Source: DASWJQ01 sp036397095
GTDB lineage: Bacteria; Chloroflexota; Anaerolineae; Anaerolineales; E44-bin32
Assembly (NCBI GenBank): GCA_036397095.1
Contig: DASWJQ010000178.1
Location: 1-56,453, forward strand
DNA: 56,453 bases
Reading direction: 5' to 3'
Part shown: positions 32,332 to 40,481 of the stretch, piece by piece
Numbering within the stretch: position 1 is the first letter of the stretch
Layout: the number at the start of each line of letters is the position of its first letter
The notes under the pieces: model-generated
What the model was told of the DNA's origin: nothing
Databases searched by the model: none
What the model saw: only the letters and a program-made list of their open reading frames with translations
Position numbers and translations under genes: made by a program

Positions 32332-35300
32332 GCCGTCTCCTTGGCAGCCGGCGCCGCCGTCTTGCCATTGCCGCTGGCCATGGCTTCCAGGTCGGCCCAG
32401 CGCTTGGACACTTCGGCCTCGGCCGCCGCCAGCAGCAGTTCGGCCCGTTCGGGCTGGCTCTGGGTCAGCATGCGGAACCGGCCCTCCTTGTACATGTAAT
32501 CCTTCAGGGCTACCTTGGGCGCCTTGGAGTCGAGCTGGAAGGGATTCTCCCCGATTGCCTCGCGTCGTGGATCGAAGCGATAGAGCGGCCAGTAGCCGGA
32601 TTGCACGGCCGACTGCTGCTGCGTCAGCCCGTGGCGCATGTCGTATCCGTGGGCGATGCAGTGACTGTAGGCGATGATCAAGGAGGGTCCGTCGAAGGAC
32701 TCCGCCTCGAGGAACGCCCGCAGCGTTTGGCGGTCATCGGCGCCGAAGGCAACCCGGGCCACATATGCACTGCCGTAGGTCATCGCCATCCGGCCCAGAT
32801 CCTTCTTGGGCTGGCCTTTGCCGCCGGCAGCAAACTTGGCGACCGCACCCAGCGGTGTCGCCTTCGATTTCTGCCCACCCGTGTTGCTGTACACCTCGGT
32901 GTCCAACACCAGGATGTTGACGTTGGCCCCCGACGCCAGCACATGGTCCAGCCCGCCGTAGCCGATGTCGTAGGCCCAACCGTCGCCGCCGACGATCCAC
33001 ACGCTTTTTTCAACGAAGGCGTCGGCCATCGACCGCAGCCGCCCGGCGTCGGGGTGATCGGCCTTGGCCAGCGCATCTCGCAGCTGGTCGACCCGCCGCC
33101 GTTGCTCGGCGAGGCCGGCCGGGTTCGTCTGGTGGGCCGACAAAATAGCCTCGGCCAGTTCGGCGCCAACCAGATCTCGCCGCTGATCCAGCAGGTCTTT
33201 GGCAGCCGCCAATCGCTGGTCCAGCGCCACCCGCATACCGAAACCGAACTCGGCATTGTCTTCGAAGAGCGAGTTCGACCAGGCAGGTCCCCGACCCTGG
33301 CGGTTGACCGTCCACGGATGGGTCGGCAGGTTGCCGCCGTAAATCGACGAGCAGCCGGTGGCGTTGGCCACCAGGGCCCGCTCACCGAACAGTTGGCTCA
33401 GCAGCTTGAGGTACGGGGTCTCACCACAGCCGGCGCACGCGCCAGAGAACTCGAACAAGGGCTGCAGCAGCTGAGAGTATTTAACCTGGTCAAGGGACAG
33501 ATCGTCAGCCGGCATTTCAGGCAGCTCGAGGAAGTAGCCCCAATTGGCGCCCTCCGTCTCGCGCAGCGGCCGCTGGGGCTGCATATTGACCGCCCGCCGT
33601 TTGGGTTCGGCCTTGTCCTTGACCGGGCACACCTCGAAGCATAGGGCACAGCCGGTGCACTGCTCCGGCTCGACCTGGAGCGTATAGACCTGGTCCTTGA
33701 ACTCCTTGAAGCGGGCCGGTGCCGACTGGAATGTCGACGGAGCGTCGGCCAGCAAGGCCGGGTGGTAGACCTTCTGCCGGATCACGGCGTGCGGGCATAC
33801 GAACACGCATTTGCCGCATTGAATACACAGCTCGGGGTCCCAGACCGGGATCTCCTGGGCGATGTTGCGCCGCTCCCATTTGGTGGTGCCCACCGGATAG
33901 GTGCCGTCGACGGGTAGTGCGCTGACCGGCAATCGGTCGCCTTCGCCAGCGATCATCACGGCTGTCACGTTTTGGACAAAGGGTGGTGCCTCGGCCGGAA
34001 CCGCAGCAGACCGGTCGAACTGGCTGCTGACGTCGGCGGGCAGCTCGATCTGATGCAGGTGATCAAGCGCGGCGTCCACGGCGCGGAAGTTGCTTTCCAC
34101 AATGTCCTTGCCGCGCTTGCCGTAAGACTTCTCGATGCCATCCTTGATCTTCTGGATGGCTTCGTCTCTGGGGAGCACGCCCGCCAGCGCAAAGAAACAG
34201 GTCTGCATTACGGTGTTGATCCGCCGCCCCAGGCCAACCTGGCCGGCCACCCCATACCCGTCAATCACGTAGAACTTGAGCTGCTTGTCGATCAGCGTTT
34301 GCTGGACAGAGCGCGGCAGGTGTTGCCAGACCTCCTCCGGTCCGTACGGGCTGTTGAGCAGGAAAATTGCGTCCGGCTCGGCCAGCGCCAGCACGTCAAT
34401 CAGACCAATGAAATCCATCTGGTGACAGGCAACGAAGCTGGCCGATTGCACAAGGTAGGGAGAGTGGATCGGATCGGGCCCGAAGCGCAGGTGAGAGACG
34501 GTGCGCGAACCGGCCTTCTTTGAATCGAGCACAAAATAGCCCTGGGCAAATAGCTCGGTCTCCTCGCCAATAATCTTGATCGAGTTCTTGTTGGCGCTGA
34601 CGCTGCCGTCCGACCCCAGCCCATAAAAGACCGCTCGCACCGTGTCCGGGTGCTTGAGTTCAAAAGCGGGATCGACCGGCAAGCTGAGGTGGGTAACATC
34701 GTCCTCGATGCCGACCGTGAATTGCGGCCTGGGCGTCGGCTGCGCCAGTTGATCGTAGACCGACTTGACCATAGCCGGCGTGAATTCCTTGGATGACAAA
34801 CCGTAGCGCCCACCGATGATCGTCGGTGAAGCCGCCATCGACAGCCTTCCGGCGGTGGCTGTCTGGTTGACAGCGGCGACGACGTCCAGGTACAGCGGCT
34901 CCCCAATCCCCCCTGGTTCTTTCGTCCGGTCCAGCACAGCGATCGACCGCGTCGAATCCGGCAGGCTGGCAACGAAGGCCTGGCTGTCGAACGGACGATA
35001 GAGGCGAACCTTGACCAGACCGACCCGCTCGCCCTGTTCGACCAGATAGGCTACCGTCTCCTCGACGGTCTCTGCCCCCGAGCCCATGATCACGATGATG
35101 CGCTCGGCGTCGGGCGCACCGACGTAGTCGAACAGCCGATAATGGCGGCCGCTCAACTGGCCGAATTGGTCCATCGCGTCCTGGACGTGTTGGGGGCATG
35201 CCAGGTAGAACGTATTGGAGCTCTCCCGGGCCTGGAAGCAGACATCGGGGTTCTGAGCCGTGCCCCGAATGACGGGACGCTCTGGCGACAACGCTCGCAG

Positions 35301-35918
35301 GCGATGGGCCTCGACCAGCTCATCATCGATCAGCCCCCGCAATTGATCGTCGTCCAGGAGCTCGATCTTGTTAATTTCGTGCGAAGTGCGAAATCCGTCA
35401 AAGAAGTGCAAGAATGGGATCCGGCTGCGCAGCGTCGCCGCCTGGGCAATCGCCGCCATATCCTGGGCTTCCTGGACAGAATTGGCAGCCAGCATAGCGA
35501 AGCCGGTGTGCCTGGCCGCCATCACGTCCGAGTGGTCGCCAAAGATTGACAGAGCCTGGGCCGCCAACGAGCGCGCAGCGACATGAATGACCACCGGGGT
35601 TAACTCGCCGGCGATCTTGTACATATTGGGAATCATCAGCAACAGGCCCTGGGAGGCGGTAAAGGTGGTCGTCAGTGCCCCGGCCTGCAACGCACCGTGC
35701 ACGGCACCGGCGGCTCCGCCTTCGGCTTGCATCTCCACCACACGCGGCACCGTACCCCACAGGTTCTCGACGTCCTGGTTGGACCATTGGTCAGCCCATT
35801 CGCCCATCTGCGAGGCCGGCGTAATGGGATAGATCGCAATCACTTCGTTCATTTTGTAGGCCACGAGGGCGGCAGCTTCGTTGCCATCCATCGTCGCTAC
35901 GGTCGGTTTCTTAGCCAT
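32328..35918 (-). CDS. nifJ: pyruvate:ferredoxin (flavodoxin) oxidoreductase
   Basis: A single-chain enzyme of about 1,196 residues that converts pyruvate and CoA to acetyl-CoA, CO2 and reduced ferredoxin. Domains in order: alpha-like (YPITPASQMGEWADQW near residue 30), the CoA-side domain, the gamma-like domain around residues 410-630, a two-[4Fe-4S] ferredoxin domain with CIQCGKCVFVCP and CTGCALCFEVCP, and a C-terminal thiamine diphosphate domain with CAGCGETPYLKLL, NATGCSSIYGG and GGDGWAYDIGYGGLDH. The ATG at 35918 has TAGGAGG ahead. It is distinct from the four-subunit enzyme at 26772-29463. Confidence 0.96.
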   Translation of the reverse strand: MAKKPTVATMDGNEAAALVAYKMNEVIAIYPITPASQMGEWADQWSNQDVENLWGTVPRVVEMQAEGGAAGAVHGALQAGALTTTFTASQGLLLMIPNMYKIAGELTPVVIHVAARSLAAQALSIFGDHSDVMAARHTGFAMLAANSVQEAQDMAAIAQAATLRSRIPFLHFFDGFRTSHEINKIELLDDDQLRGLIDDELVEAHRLRALSPERPVIRGTAQNPDVCFQARESSNTFYLACPQHVQDAMDQFGQLSGRHYRLFDYVGAPDAERIIVIMGSGAETVEETVAYLVEQGERVGLVKVRLYRPFDSQAFVASLPDSTRSIAVLDRTKEPGGIGEPLYLDVVAAVNQTATAGRLSMAASPTIIGGRYGLSSKEFTPAMVKSVYDQLAQPTPRPQFTVGIEDDVTHLSLPVDPAFELKHPDTVRAVFYGLGSDGSVSANKNSIKIIGEETELFAQGYFVLDSKKAGSRTVSHLRFGPDPIHSPYLVQSASFVACHQMDFIGLIDVLALAEPDAIFLLNSPYGPEEVWQHLPRSVQQTLIDKQLKFYVIDGYGVAGQVGLGRRINTVMQTCFFALAGVLPRDEAIQKIKDGIEKSYGKRGKDIVESNFRAVDAALDHLHQIELPADVSSQFDRSAAVPAEAPPFVQNVTAVMIAGEGDRLPVSALPVDGTYPVGTTKWERRNIAQEIPVWDPELCIQCGKCVFVCPHAVIRQKVYHPALLADAPSTFQSAPARFKEFKDQVYTLQVEPEQCTGCALCFEVCPVKDKAEPKRRAVNMQPQRPLRETEGANWGYFLELPEMPADDLSLDQVKYSQLLQPLFEFSGACAGCGETPYLKLLSQLFGERALVANATGCSSIYGGNLPTHPWTVNRQGRGPAWSNSLFEDNAEFGFGMRVALDQRLAAAKDLLDQRRDLVGAELAEAILSAHQTNPAGLAEQRRRVDQLRDALAKADHPDAGRLRSMADAFVEKSVWIVGGDGWAYDIGYGGLDHVLASGANVNILVLDTEVYSNTGGQKSKATPLGAVAKFAAGGKGQPKKDLGRMAMTYGSAYVARVAFGADDRQTLRAFLEAESFDGPSLIIAYSHCIAHGYDMRHGLTQQQSAVQSGYWPLYRFDPRREAIGENPFQLDSKAPKVALKDYMYKEGRFRMLTQSQPERAELLLAAAEAEVSKRWADLEAMASGNGKTAAPAAKETA

Positions 35919-36041
35919 CAAGACCTCCTACCCCCGTCGGTACTTCCCCTAAACAAAGGCAAAGCCCGCTTCCCGTAGGCCTGGGATCGAACCAGCGGGC
36001 GTACTTGCGTTCGGTGACCGGTGACCCGGCCCACTGGCGCC

Positions 36042-36071
36042 ATTCTAGGTTTCGGCAGCGCTTAACGTCAG
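36042..36071 (-). promoter_or_regulatory. candidate nifJ promoter
   Basis: Minus-strand CTGACG (36071-36066), an 18-nt spacer and TAGAAT (36047-36042). The -35 hexamer falls within a 15-bp palindrome. A leader of about 115 nt would precede the nifJ ATG. Confidence 0.4.
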
Positions 36072-36078
36072 TGACGTT
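36064..36078. promoter_or_regulatory. 15-bp palindrome overlapping the nifJ -35 (possible operator)
   Basis: AACGTCA-G-TGACGTT is a perfect palindrome with one central base. It covers the predicted -35 of nifJ and lies upstream of the dtxR-feoB unit. No regulator is identified. Confidence 0.4.
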
Positions 36079-36220
36079 GCTCGCCCGTACCGTGGTCGAA
36101 AATCATCCTGCACAGGTTCAAGATCAAGGCGGTCAACCAACCTTTGTGCAGGCAATCCCGCTGAGTGAACCTCGATGGACCTTGCTCGCATGAAAGCGGT
36201 GACACATGGCACCTGCCGCA

Positions 36221-36252
36221 GGCAGGCAAGGGCCCTAAGCTTAGGTCTGCCT
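36221..36252. promoter_or_regulatory. nested palindromes, possible DtxR operator
   Basis: The 12-bp perfect palindrome CCTAAGCTTAGG (36234-36245) is flanked by CAGGCA and TGCCTG, which also pair. TTAGG and CCTAA are the half-site words of DtxR/IdeR operators, though their order here is reversed relative to the consensus. It lies about 50 nt before the regulator's start, suggesting autoregulation. Confidence 0.35.
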
Positions 36253-36297
36253 GAATTCTGCAGCCGGTGTGGCCGGCGCAAGCAGTCGAGGGGCCGC

Positions 36298-36981
36298 ATG
36301 ACAAAGATTCATGATTTCGGTGAAAGCTACGAGATGTACTTGAAGGCAGTTGTCGAGCTCGAGGACGGCAGCCAATCTATCCCCGTGCCGGCGATCGCCG
36401 ACCGGCTGGGCGTCGCCACCGTTTCCGCCAGTGAGATGATCCACCGATTGCAGGATCGAGGCATGATCCGTCATCGTCCTTATAAGGGCGTTCGTCTCAC
36501 AGCCAAGGGGCGCGGCGCGGCCGCCGAAGTCATCCTGGCCCACCGCCTGTGGGAGCGTTTCTTGGTGGACGACCTTAAGCTGGGCTGGGTCGAGGCCCAC
36601 GATTTGGCCTGCAATCTCGAGCACCTGTCTGGACCTCAGGTGGTGGAAGCGCTCGACGTGTATCTGGGACGGCCGGCCACCTGCCCCCACGGTAATCCCA
36701 TACCACGTCACTCGAAACAGGTCTTGCACGGCGGCTTGCGCCGGCTGAGTGAATGTCAGCCTGGGGAAACTGGGAAGATCGCATGTATTCACCCGGAGAG
36801 CCAACCCGTGCTCGAGGCGCTCGAAGGCAGGGGCATCCTACCCGGGGTGCGATTCACCGTCACGGAAATCGAACTGTTCGACGGGCCGCGCAGCTTGCTG
36901 GTGGATGGTGAGCTGACAACGCTCGGACGGAAATTGGCCGACCACATCTGGTTCGAGGCCGCCTGTGACGGCCATGCTTGA
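36298..36981 (+). CDS. DtxR/MntR family metal-dependent regulator
   Basis: A 227-residue repressor expected to bind DNA when loaded with Fe2+ or Mn2+. The winged helix-turn-helix (about 8-70) includes AIADRLGVATVSASEMIHRLQDRG and RPYKGVRLTAKG. The dimerisation/metal domain follows with ILAHRLWERFLVDDLKLGWVEAHDLACNLEH. The C-terminus (about 150-222) is an SH3-like FeoA domain. The ATG at 36298 is chosen because the upstream in-frame extension is Cys/Arg-rich and unlike the family. It overlaps feoB by 17 bp, so it controls and is co-translated with iron transport. Confidence 0.9.
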   Translation: MTKIHDFGESYEMYLKAVVELEDGSQSIPVPAIADRLGVATVSASEMIHRLQDRGMIRHRPYKGVRLTAKGRGAAAEVILAHRLWERFLVDDLKLGWVEAHDLACNLEHLSGPQVVEALDVYLGRPATCPHGNPIPRHSKQVLHGGLRRLSECQPGETGKIACIHPESQPVLEALEGRGILPGVRFTVTEIELFDGPRSLLVDGELTTLGRKLADHIWFEAACDGHA

Positions 36982-38938
36982 CAACATGACCCAGGTTGCG
37001 GCGTCCCACAGGCTGATTGCCCTCGTTGGACATGCCAACGTGGGCAAGTCTGTCCTATTTCACCGGCTTACCGGCCGCTATACACCGGTGGCCAACTTCC
37101 CCGGAACGACGGTCGAAGTGGCACGCGGCGACCTGAATGGAGGGCTGGAGGCCACCCTGCTGGATACGCCGGGCGTCGTCACCTTCCCGGCGACAACCGA
37201 AGAGGAACAGGTGACAGCCCGCATCCTGCTCGAAGGAGAGCTGGACGGCGTGATCCAGGTCGGTGATGCCAAGAACCTGCGCCGGACTCTCCTGCTCTGC
37301 CTGTCGCTCATCGAGATGGGGATCCCGCTTGCATTGGCACTCAACATGATCGATGAAGCCGAGCGGTCGGGCATCGCATTGGCCCCAGCCGCCATCGAGG
37401 AGCATCTCGGCATCCCGGTGATCCCGACGGCTGCCGTTCTGGGGACCGGTGTCGACGCACTGCGCCAGGTCTTGGGTGACGGCCTAATCGTCTCGCCGCT
37501 CAGAATGCGCTACGCCAGTGCCATCGAACTGGCGGCGGATGAACTGGAACCGCTGCTTCCCACAAGCGGCCTGCGCCATCGAGCCTTGGCCCTGTTGTGG
37601 CTCGGCCGCGATCCGTCGATCGAAGCCTGGCTGCTCGACCATGTCAGCCAGCCCAATCTGGACCGCATGCGCGCGATTCGGGACCGGGCTGAGCAGACTG
37701 CCTTCGAGCCAATCGAAGCCTCGATCCACCGCAGCCGACTTTCCTTCATCGAGGCCCTCTTTCCCAATCCAACCGAAATGCCCGCCGCCCCACCCAAGCG
37801 GAGGCTCGGACCGAACGAGTGGACCACCCACCCTATTCTGGGCCTGCCCCTGCTGGCTGCCGTTCTGTTTGGCTTGTACTACTTCGTTGGCGTATTTGGC
37901 GCTGGGACCGTTGTAGATTGGCTCGAAGGAACCGTGTTCGGGGCCTGGCTCAACCCGCTGATTATCGGCTTTGTCGAACGGCTCATTCCCGTTCCTTGGC
38001 TGGCAGATTTGTTAGTTGGGCCCTACGGTTTGTGGACCGTCGGGATAACTTACGCGGTGGCCCTGATCCTGCCTATCGTGACCACCTTCTTCCTGGCCTT
38101 CGCTGTGCTGGAGGACAGCGGCTACTTCCCGCGACTTTCGGTTCTGACCAACCGAGCCTTCCGCAGCATCGGATTGAACGGGCGTGCGGTCTTGCCGATG
38201 ATCTTGGGGCTCGGTTGCGTGACGATGGCTACCATGAGCACACGCGTCCTTGAGTCCCGCCGTGACCGGCTGCTCGTCATCTTGCTGCTGGCGCTGGCGA
38301 TTCCGTGCTCGGCCCAACTAGGCATCGTTATGGGCATGCTGGCCAGCATTTCGCTAGGCGCCACGCTGCTCTGGGGGCTGGTCGTCCTTTTGGTGCTGGT
38401 CGCTGTCGGCTGGCTGGCTGCCCGGCTGCTGCCCGGCGAACCGACGCCGCTTCTGGTTGAGCTGCCGCCCCTGCGCCGACCGCAGTTGTCGAATGTCTTG
38501 ATTAAAACGGCTGCCCGCCTGGAATGGTACATGCGGGAGGTTATCCCCCTGTTCTTGATCGGTGCCCTGGTCATGTTCGGGCTCGACAGGACGGGCTTGC
38601 TCGACTGGCTGATCGCCAGTGGGCAACCGCTGGTCACGGGCTGGCTCGGCCTGCCGTCTGAAACCAGCGCAGCCCTGGTGATGGGGTTCCTACGCCGTGA
38701 CTTCGGCGCCACCGGGCTGTTCCTGATGGGCACCAGCGGGCTGCTAACAGCCAACCAGACGATCGTGGCCATGGTCACGGTAACCCTGTTCGTGCCGTGC
38801 GTCGCCAGCGTATTGGTGATCGCCCGGGAACGCGGTTGGCGTCCGGCGCTGGCCATCACCGCCGTCATCTTCCCACTGGCTTTCTTGATTGGTGGCCTCT
38901 TGCACCGATTTTTCCTGCTAACAGGATGGACACTCTGA
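36965..38938 (+). CDS. feoB: ferrous iron transporter FeoB
   Basis: A 657-residue inner-membrane Fe2+ importer with an N-terminal G domain. GHANVGKS is G1, DTPG is G3, and NMIDEAERSG holds the G4 NxxD. The membrane core has many helices, including the Gate motif around YFPRLSVLTNRAFRSIGLNGRAVLP and the conserved LGCVTMATMSTR. GTG at 36965, with GAGG 7 nt upstream, is used; ATGs at 36974 and 36986 are alternatives. The length is slightly shorter than the E. coli protein. It shares one mRNA with dtxR upstream and the FeoA fusion downstream, as the overlapping ends show. Confidence 0.95.
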   Translation: MTAMLDNMTQVAASHRLIALVGHANVGKSVLFHRLTGRYTPVANFPGTTVEVARGDLNGGLEATLLDTPGVVTFPATTEEEQVTARILLEGELDGVIQVGDAKNLRRTLLLCLSLIEMGIPLALALNMIDEAERSGIALAPAAIEEHLGIPVIPTAAVLGTGVDALRQVLGDGLIVSPLRMRYASAIELAADELEPLLPTSGLRHRALALLWLGRDPSIEAWLLDHVSQPNLDRMRAIRDRAEQTAFEPIEASIHRSRLSFIEALFPNPTEMPAAPPKRRLGPNEWTTHPILGLPLLAAVLFGLYYFVGVFGAGTVVDWLEGTVFGAWLNPLIIGFVERLIPVPWLADLLVGPYGLWTVGITYAVALILPIVTTFFLAFAVLEDSGYFPRLSVLTNRAFRSIGLNGRAVLPMILGLGCVTMATMSTRVLESRRDRLLVILLLALAIPCSAQLGIVMGMLASISLGATLLWGLVVLLVLVAVGWLAARLLPGEPTPLLVELPPLRRPQLSNVLIKTAARLEWYMREVIPLFLIGALVMFGLDRTGLLDWLIASGQPLVTGWLGLPSETSAALVMGFLRRDFGATGLFLMGTSGLLTANQTIVAMVTVTLFVPCVASVLVIARERGWRPALAITAVIFPLAFLIGGLLHRFFLLTGWTL

Positions 38939-39408
38939 TGGGTAATCGACATGTCTGCCCGGTGTGCACTACCGAGTTCGATCCCTCCGCCCGAGCCGCT
39001 TGCAGCGCCTGCCCGGTCGGACGCGGTTGCCATATGATCTGCTGCCCGCACTGCGGCCACACCACGATTGACACGAGTCAATCCCAGCTGGCTGGCTGGG
39101 TGTCCACCCTGTTCAAGGATGGCACCAACGTGGATGACACGATGTTGCGGCCGATCCACAACAAGCGCTGCCTATCGCAGGTGGGACGCGGACAGCGAGT
39201 GTGTGTGCTCGACCTGACGCGTTTGCCGGCCGTCCGCCGGCGCTTCTTGCACAGCTTCGGCGTGACGCCGGGCGCCACCCTTGTTGTCCGCCAGCAAAAC
39301 CCACTGACGATCTTCGAGATCGATCACACCGAATTGGCCCTTGAGCGCGAACTGGCCGAGGCCGTCGTCGTGGGCGATGTCGACTACGACGAAGCTGTCG
39401 GCAGCTAG
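38938..39408 (+). CDS. Cys-rich zinc-ribbon-like domain fused to FeoA
   Basis: A 156-residue protein. The first 40 residues hold eight Cys (C7, C10, C22, C25, C31, C35, C36 and C39), including CSACPVGRGCHMICCPHCGH, capable of binding metal or an Fe-S cluster. Residues about 80-150 form an SH3-like FeoA domain with GQRVCVLDLTRLPAVRRRFLHSFGVTPGATL and FEIDHTELALERELAEAVVV. FeoA usually is a separate 75-residue protein, so the N-terminal cluster is an addition. ATG overlaps the feoB stop (TGATG). FeoA likely modulates FeoB; the Cys cluster might sense iron or redox state. Confidence 0.85.
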   Translation: MGNRHVCPVCTTEFDPSARAACSACPVGRGCHMICCPHCGHTTIDTSQSQLAGWVSTLFKDGTNVDDTMLRPIHNKRCLSQVGRGQRVCVLDLTRLPAVRRRFLHSFGVTPGATLVVRQQNPLTIFEIDHTELALERELAEAVVVGDVDYDEAVGS

Positions 39409-39447
39409 CGGTGGCTTCGGACCGCGATCACCGGGAGAGGAGGCGGA

Positions 39448-39822
39448 GTGCACGAATTGTCGATCACCCAAAGCTTGCTCGAGCTGGCACTCGACCACGG
39501 CCGCAAGGCCGGCGGTGGTCGCATTGAGCGGTTGCACGTGGTGATCGGGGAGCTGTCCACCATGGTGGATGATTCGGTGGCCTTCTACTGGGACCTAATC
39601 AGCCAGGGGACGGCTGCCGAAGGCGCCGAGCTGGTGTTCGAACGTATCCCGGCCGAGTTGGGCTGTAATCGCTGTGGCTGTCGCTACCAACTCAGCCAAA
39701 GCCAGCTCGCTTGCCACAGTTGCGGCAGCACCGACATTTCGATCCTGGCCGGGGACGAACTCCTGCTGAAATCCATCGACCTGACCCGTGACTCGGTTGA
39801 GGCGGGCGAGGGTGCCCGATGA
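39448..39822 (+). CDS. hypA: hydrogenase nickel insertion protein HypA
   Basis: A 124-residue chaperone that delivers Ni2+ for NiFe-hydrogenase maturation. It begins with the mature MHE nickel-binding sequence (MHELSITQSLLE) and has the zinc site CNRCGCRYQLSQSQLACHSCGS near residues 74-92. GTG at 39448 follows AGGAGG. The hypB start overlaps its stop (ATGA). It follows the FeoA gene by 39 nt, so iron uptake and maturation genes may be co-expressed. Confidence 0.95.
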   Translation: MHELSITQSLLELALDHGRKAGGGRIERLHVVIGELSTMVDDSVAFYWDLISQGTAAEGAELVFERIPAELGCNRCGCRYQLSQSQLACHSCGSTDISILAGDELLLKSIDLTRDSVEAGEGAR

Positions 39823-40481
39823 CCGAACGCGTCAAAGTCGTCGAACGCATCCTCGATGCCAGCGAGAGGCTAGCCGACGAGAACCGTCGGCGTCTCGACC
39901 AGGCCGGTGTGGTTGCCATCAACTTGATGGCCTCGCCTGGTGCGGGCAAGACCAGCTTGATTGAACAGACCCTGGATGCCTTGCGGGGCAACATTCGTAT
40001 CGCCGTCGTCGACGGCGACATCGCTACCAGCCTGGACGCCGAGCGCGCCGCCGCCGCCGGGGCGACCGCCGTCCAGATCAACACGGGCGGGCAATGTCAT
40101 CTCGACTCGGCCATGATGCAGCAGGCGCTGGACCAGCTGGCGCTGGACGAGATCGACCTGCTAATCATCGAGAACGTGGGCAACTTGATTTGCCCGGCGG
40201 CGTTCAAGCTGGGTTCGCACTATTCGGTGCTAATTGCTTCGGTTCCGGAAGGCGACGACAAGCCGTACAAATACCCGGGCATGTACCGGGGCGTCGACGC
40301 GCTCATCCTCAACAAAACCGACCTACTCCCCTATGTCCCATTCGACCTGAACTACTTCCGGCGGGGCGTCGAAGTTCTGAACCCCGGGCTGACCTTCCTG
40401 CCGCTGTCCTGCCAAACAGGCGAAGGTTTGCCAGACTGGCTCCGTTGGCTGGGTGGCTGTGTGCCGGAGTTGGCCTCATGA
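39819..40481 (+). CDS. hypB: hydrogenase maturation GTPase HypB
   Basis: A 220-residue GTPase handing nickel to HypA. The P-loop is NLMASPGAGKTSL, with VVDGDIATSLDAERAAAAGA, INTGGQCHLD, IENVGNLICPA and NKTDLL motifs. It has no N-terminal His-rich stretch or CxxCGC motif, the simple form of the family. Metal-site Cys of GGQCHLD and ICPA are present. The hypF start overlaps its stop (ATGA). Confidence 0.95.
   Translation: MTERVKVVERILDASERLADENRRRLDQAGVVAINLMASPGAGKTSLIEQTLDALRGNIRIAVVDGDIATSLDAERAAAAGATAVQINTGGQCHLDSAMMQQALDQLALDEIDLLIIENVGNLICPAAFKLGSHYSVLIASVPEGDDKPYKYPGMYRGVDALILNKTDLLPYVPFDLNYFRRGVEVLNPGLTFLPLSCQTGEGLPDWLRWLGGCVPELAS

Noticed and set aside
40094..40477. N-terminal extension of HypF
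   Set aside because: It overlaps hypB in another frame and is a shadow; the ATG at 40478 with ATGA coupling is the family start.
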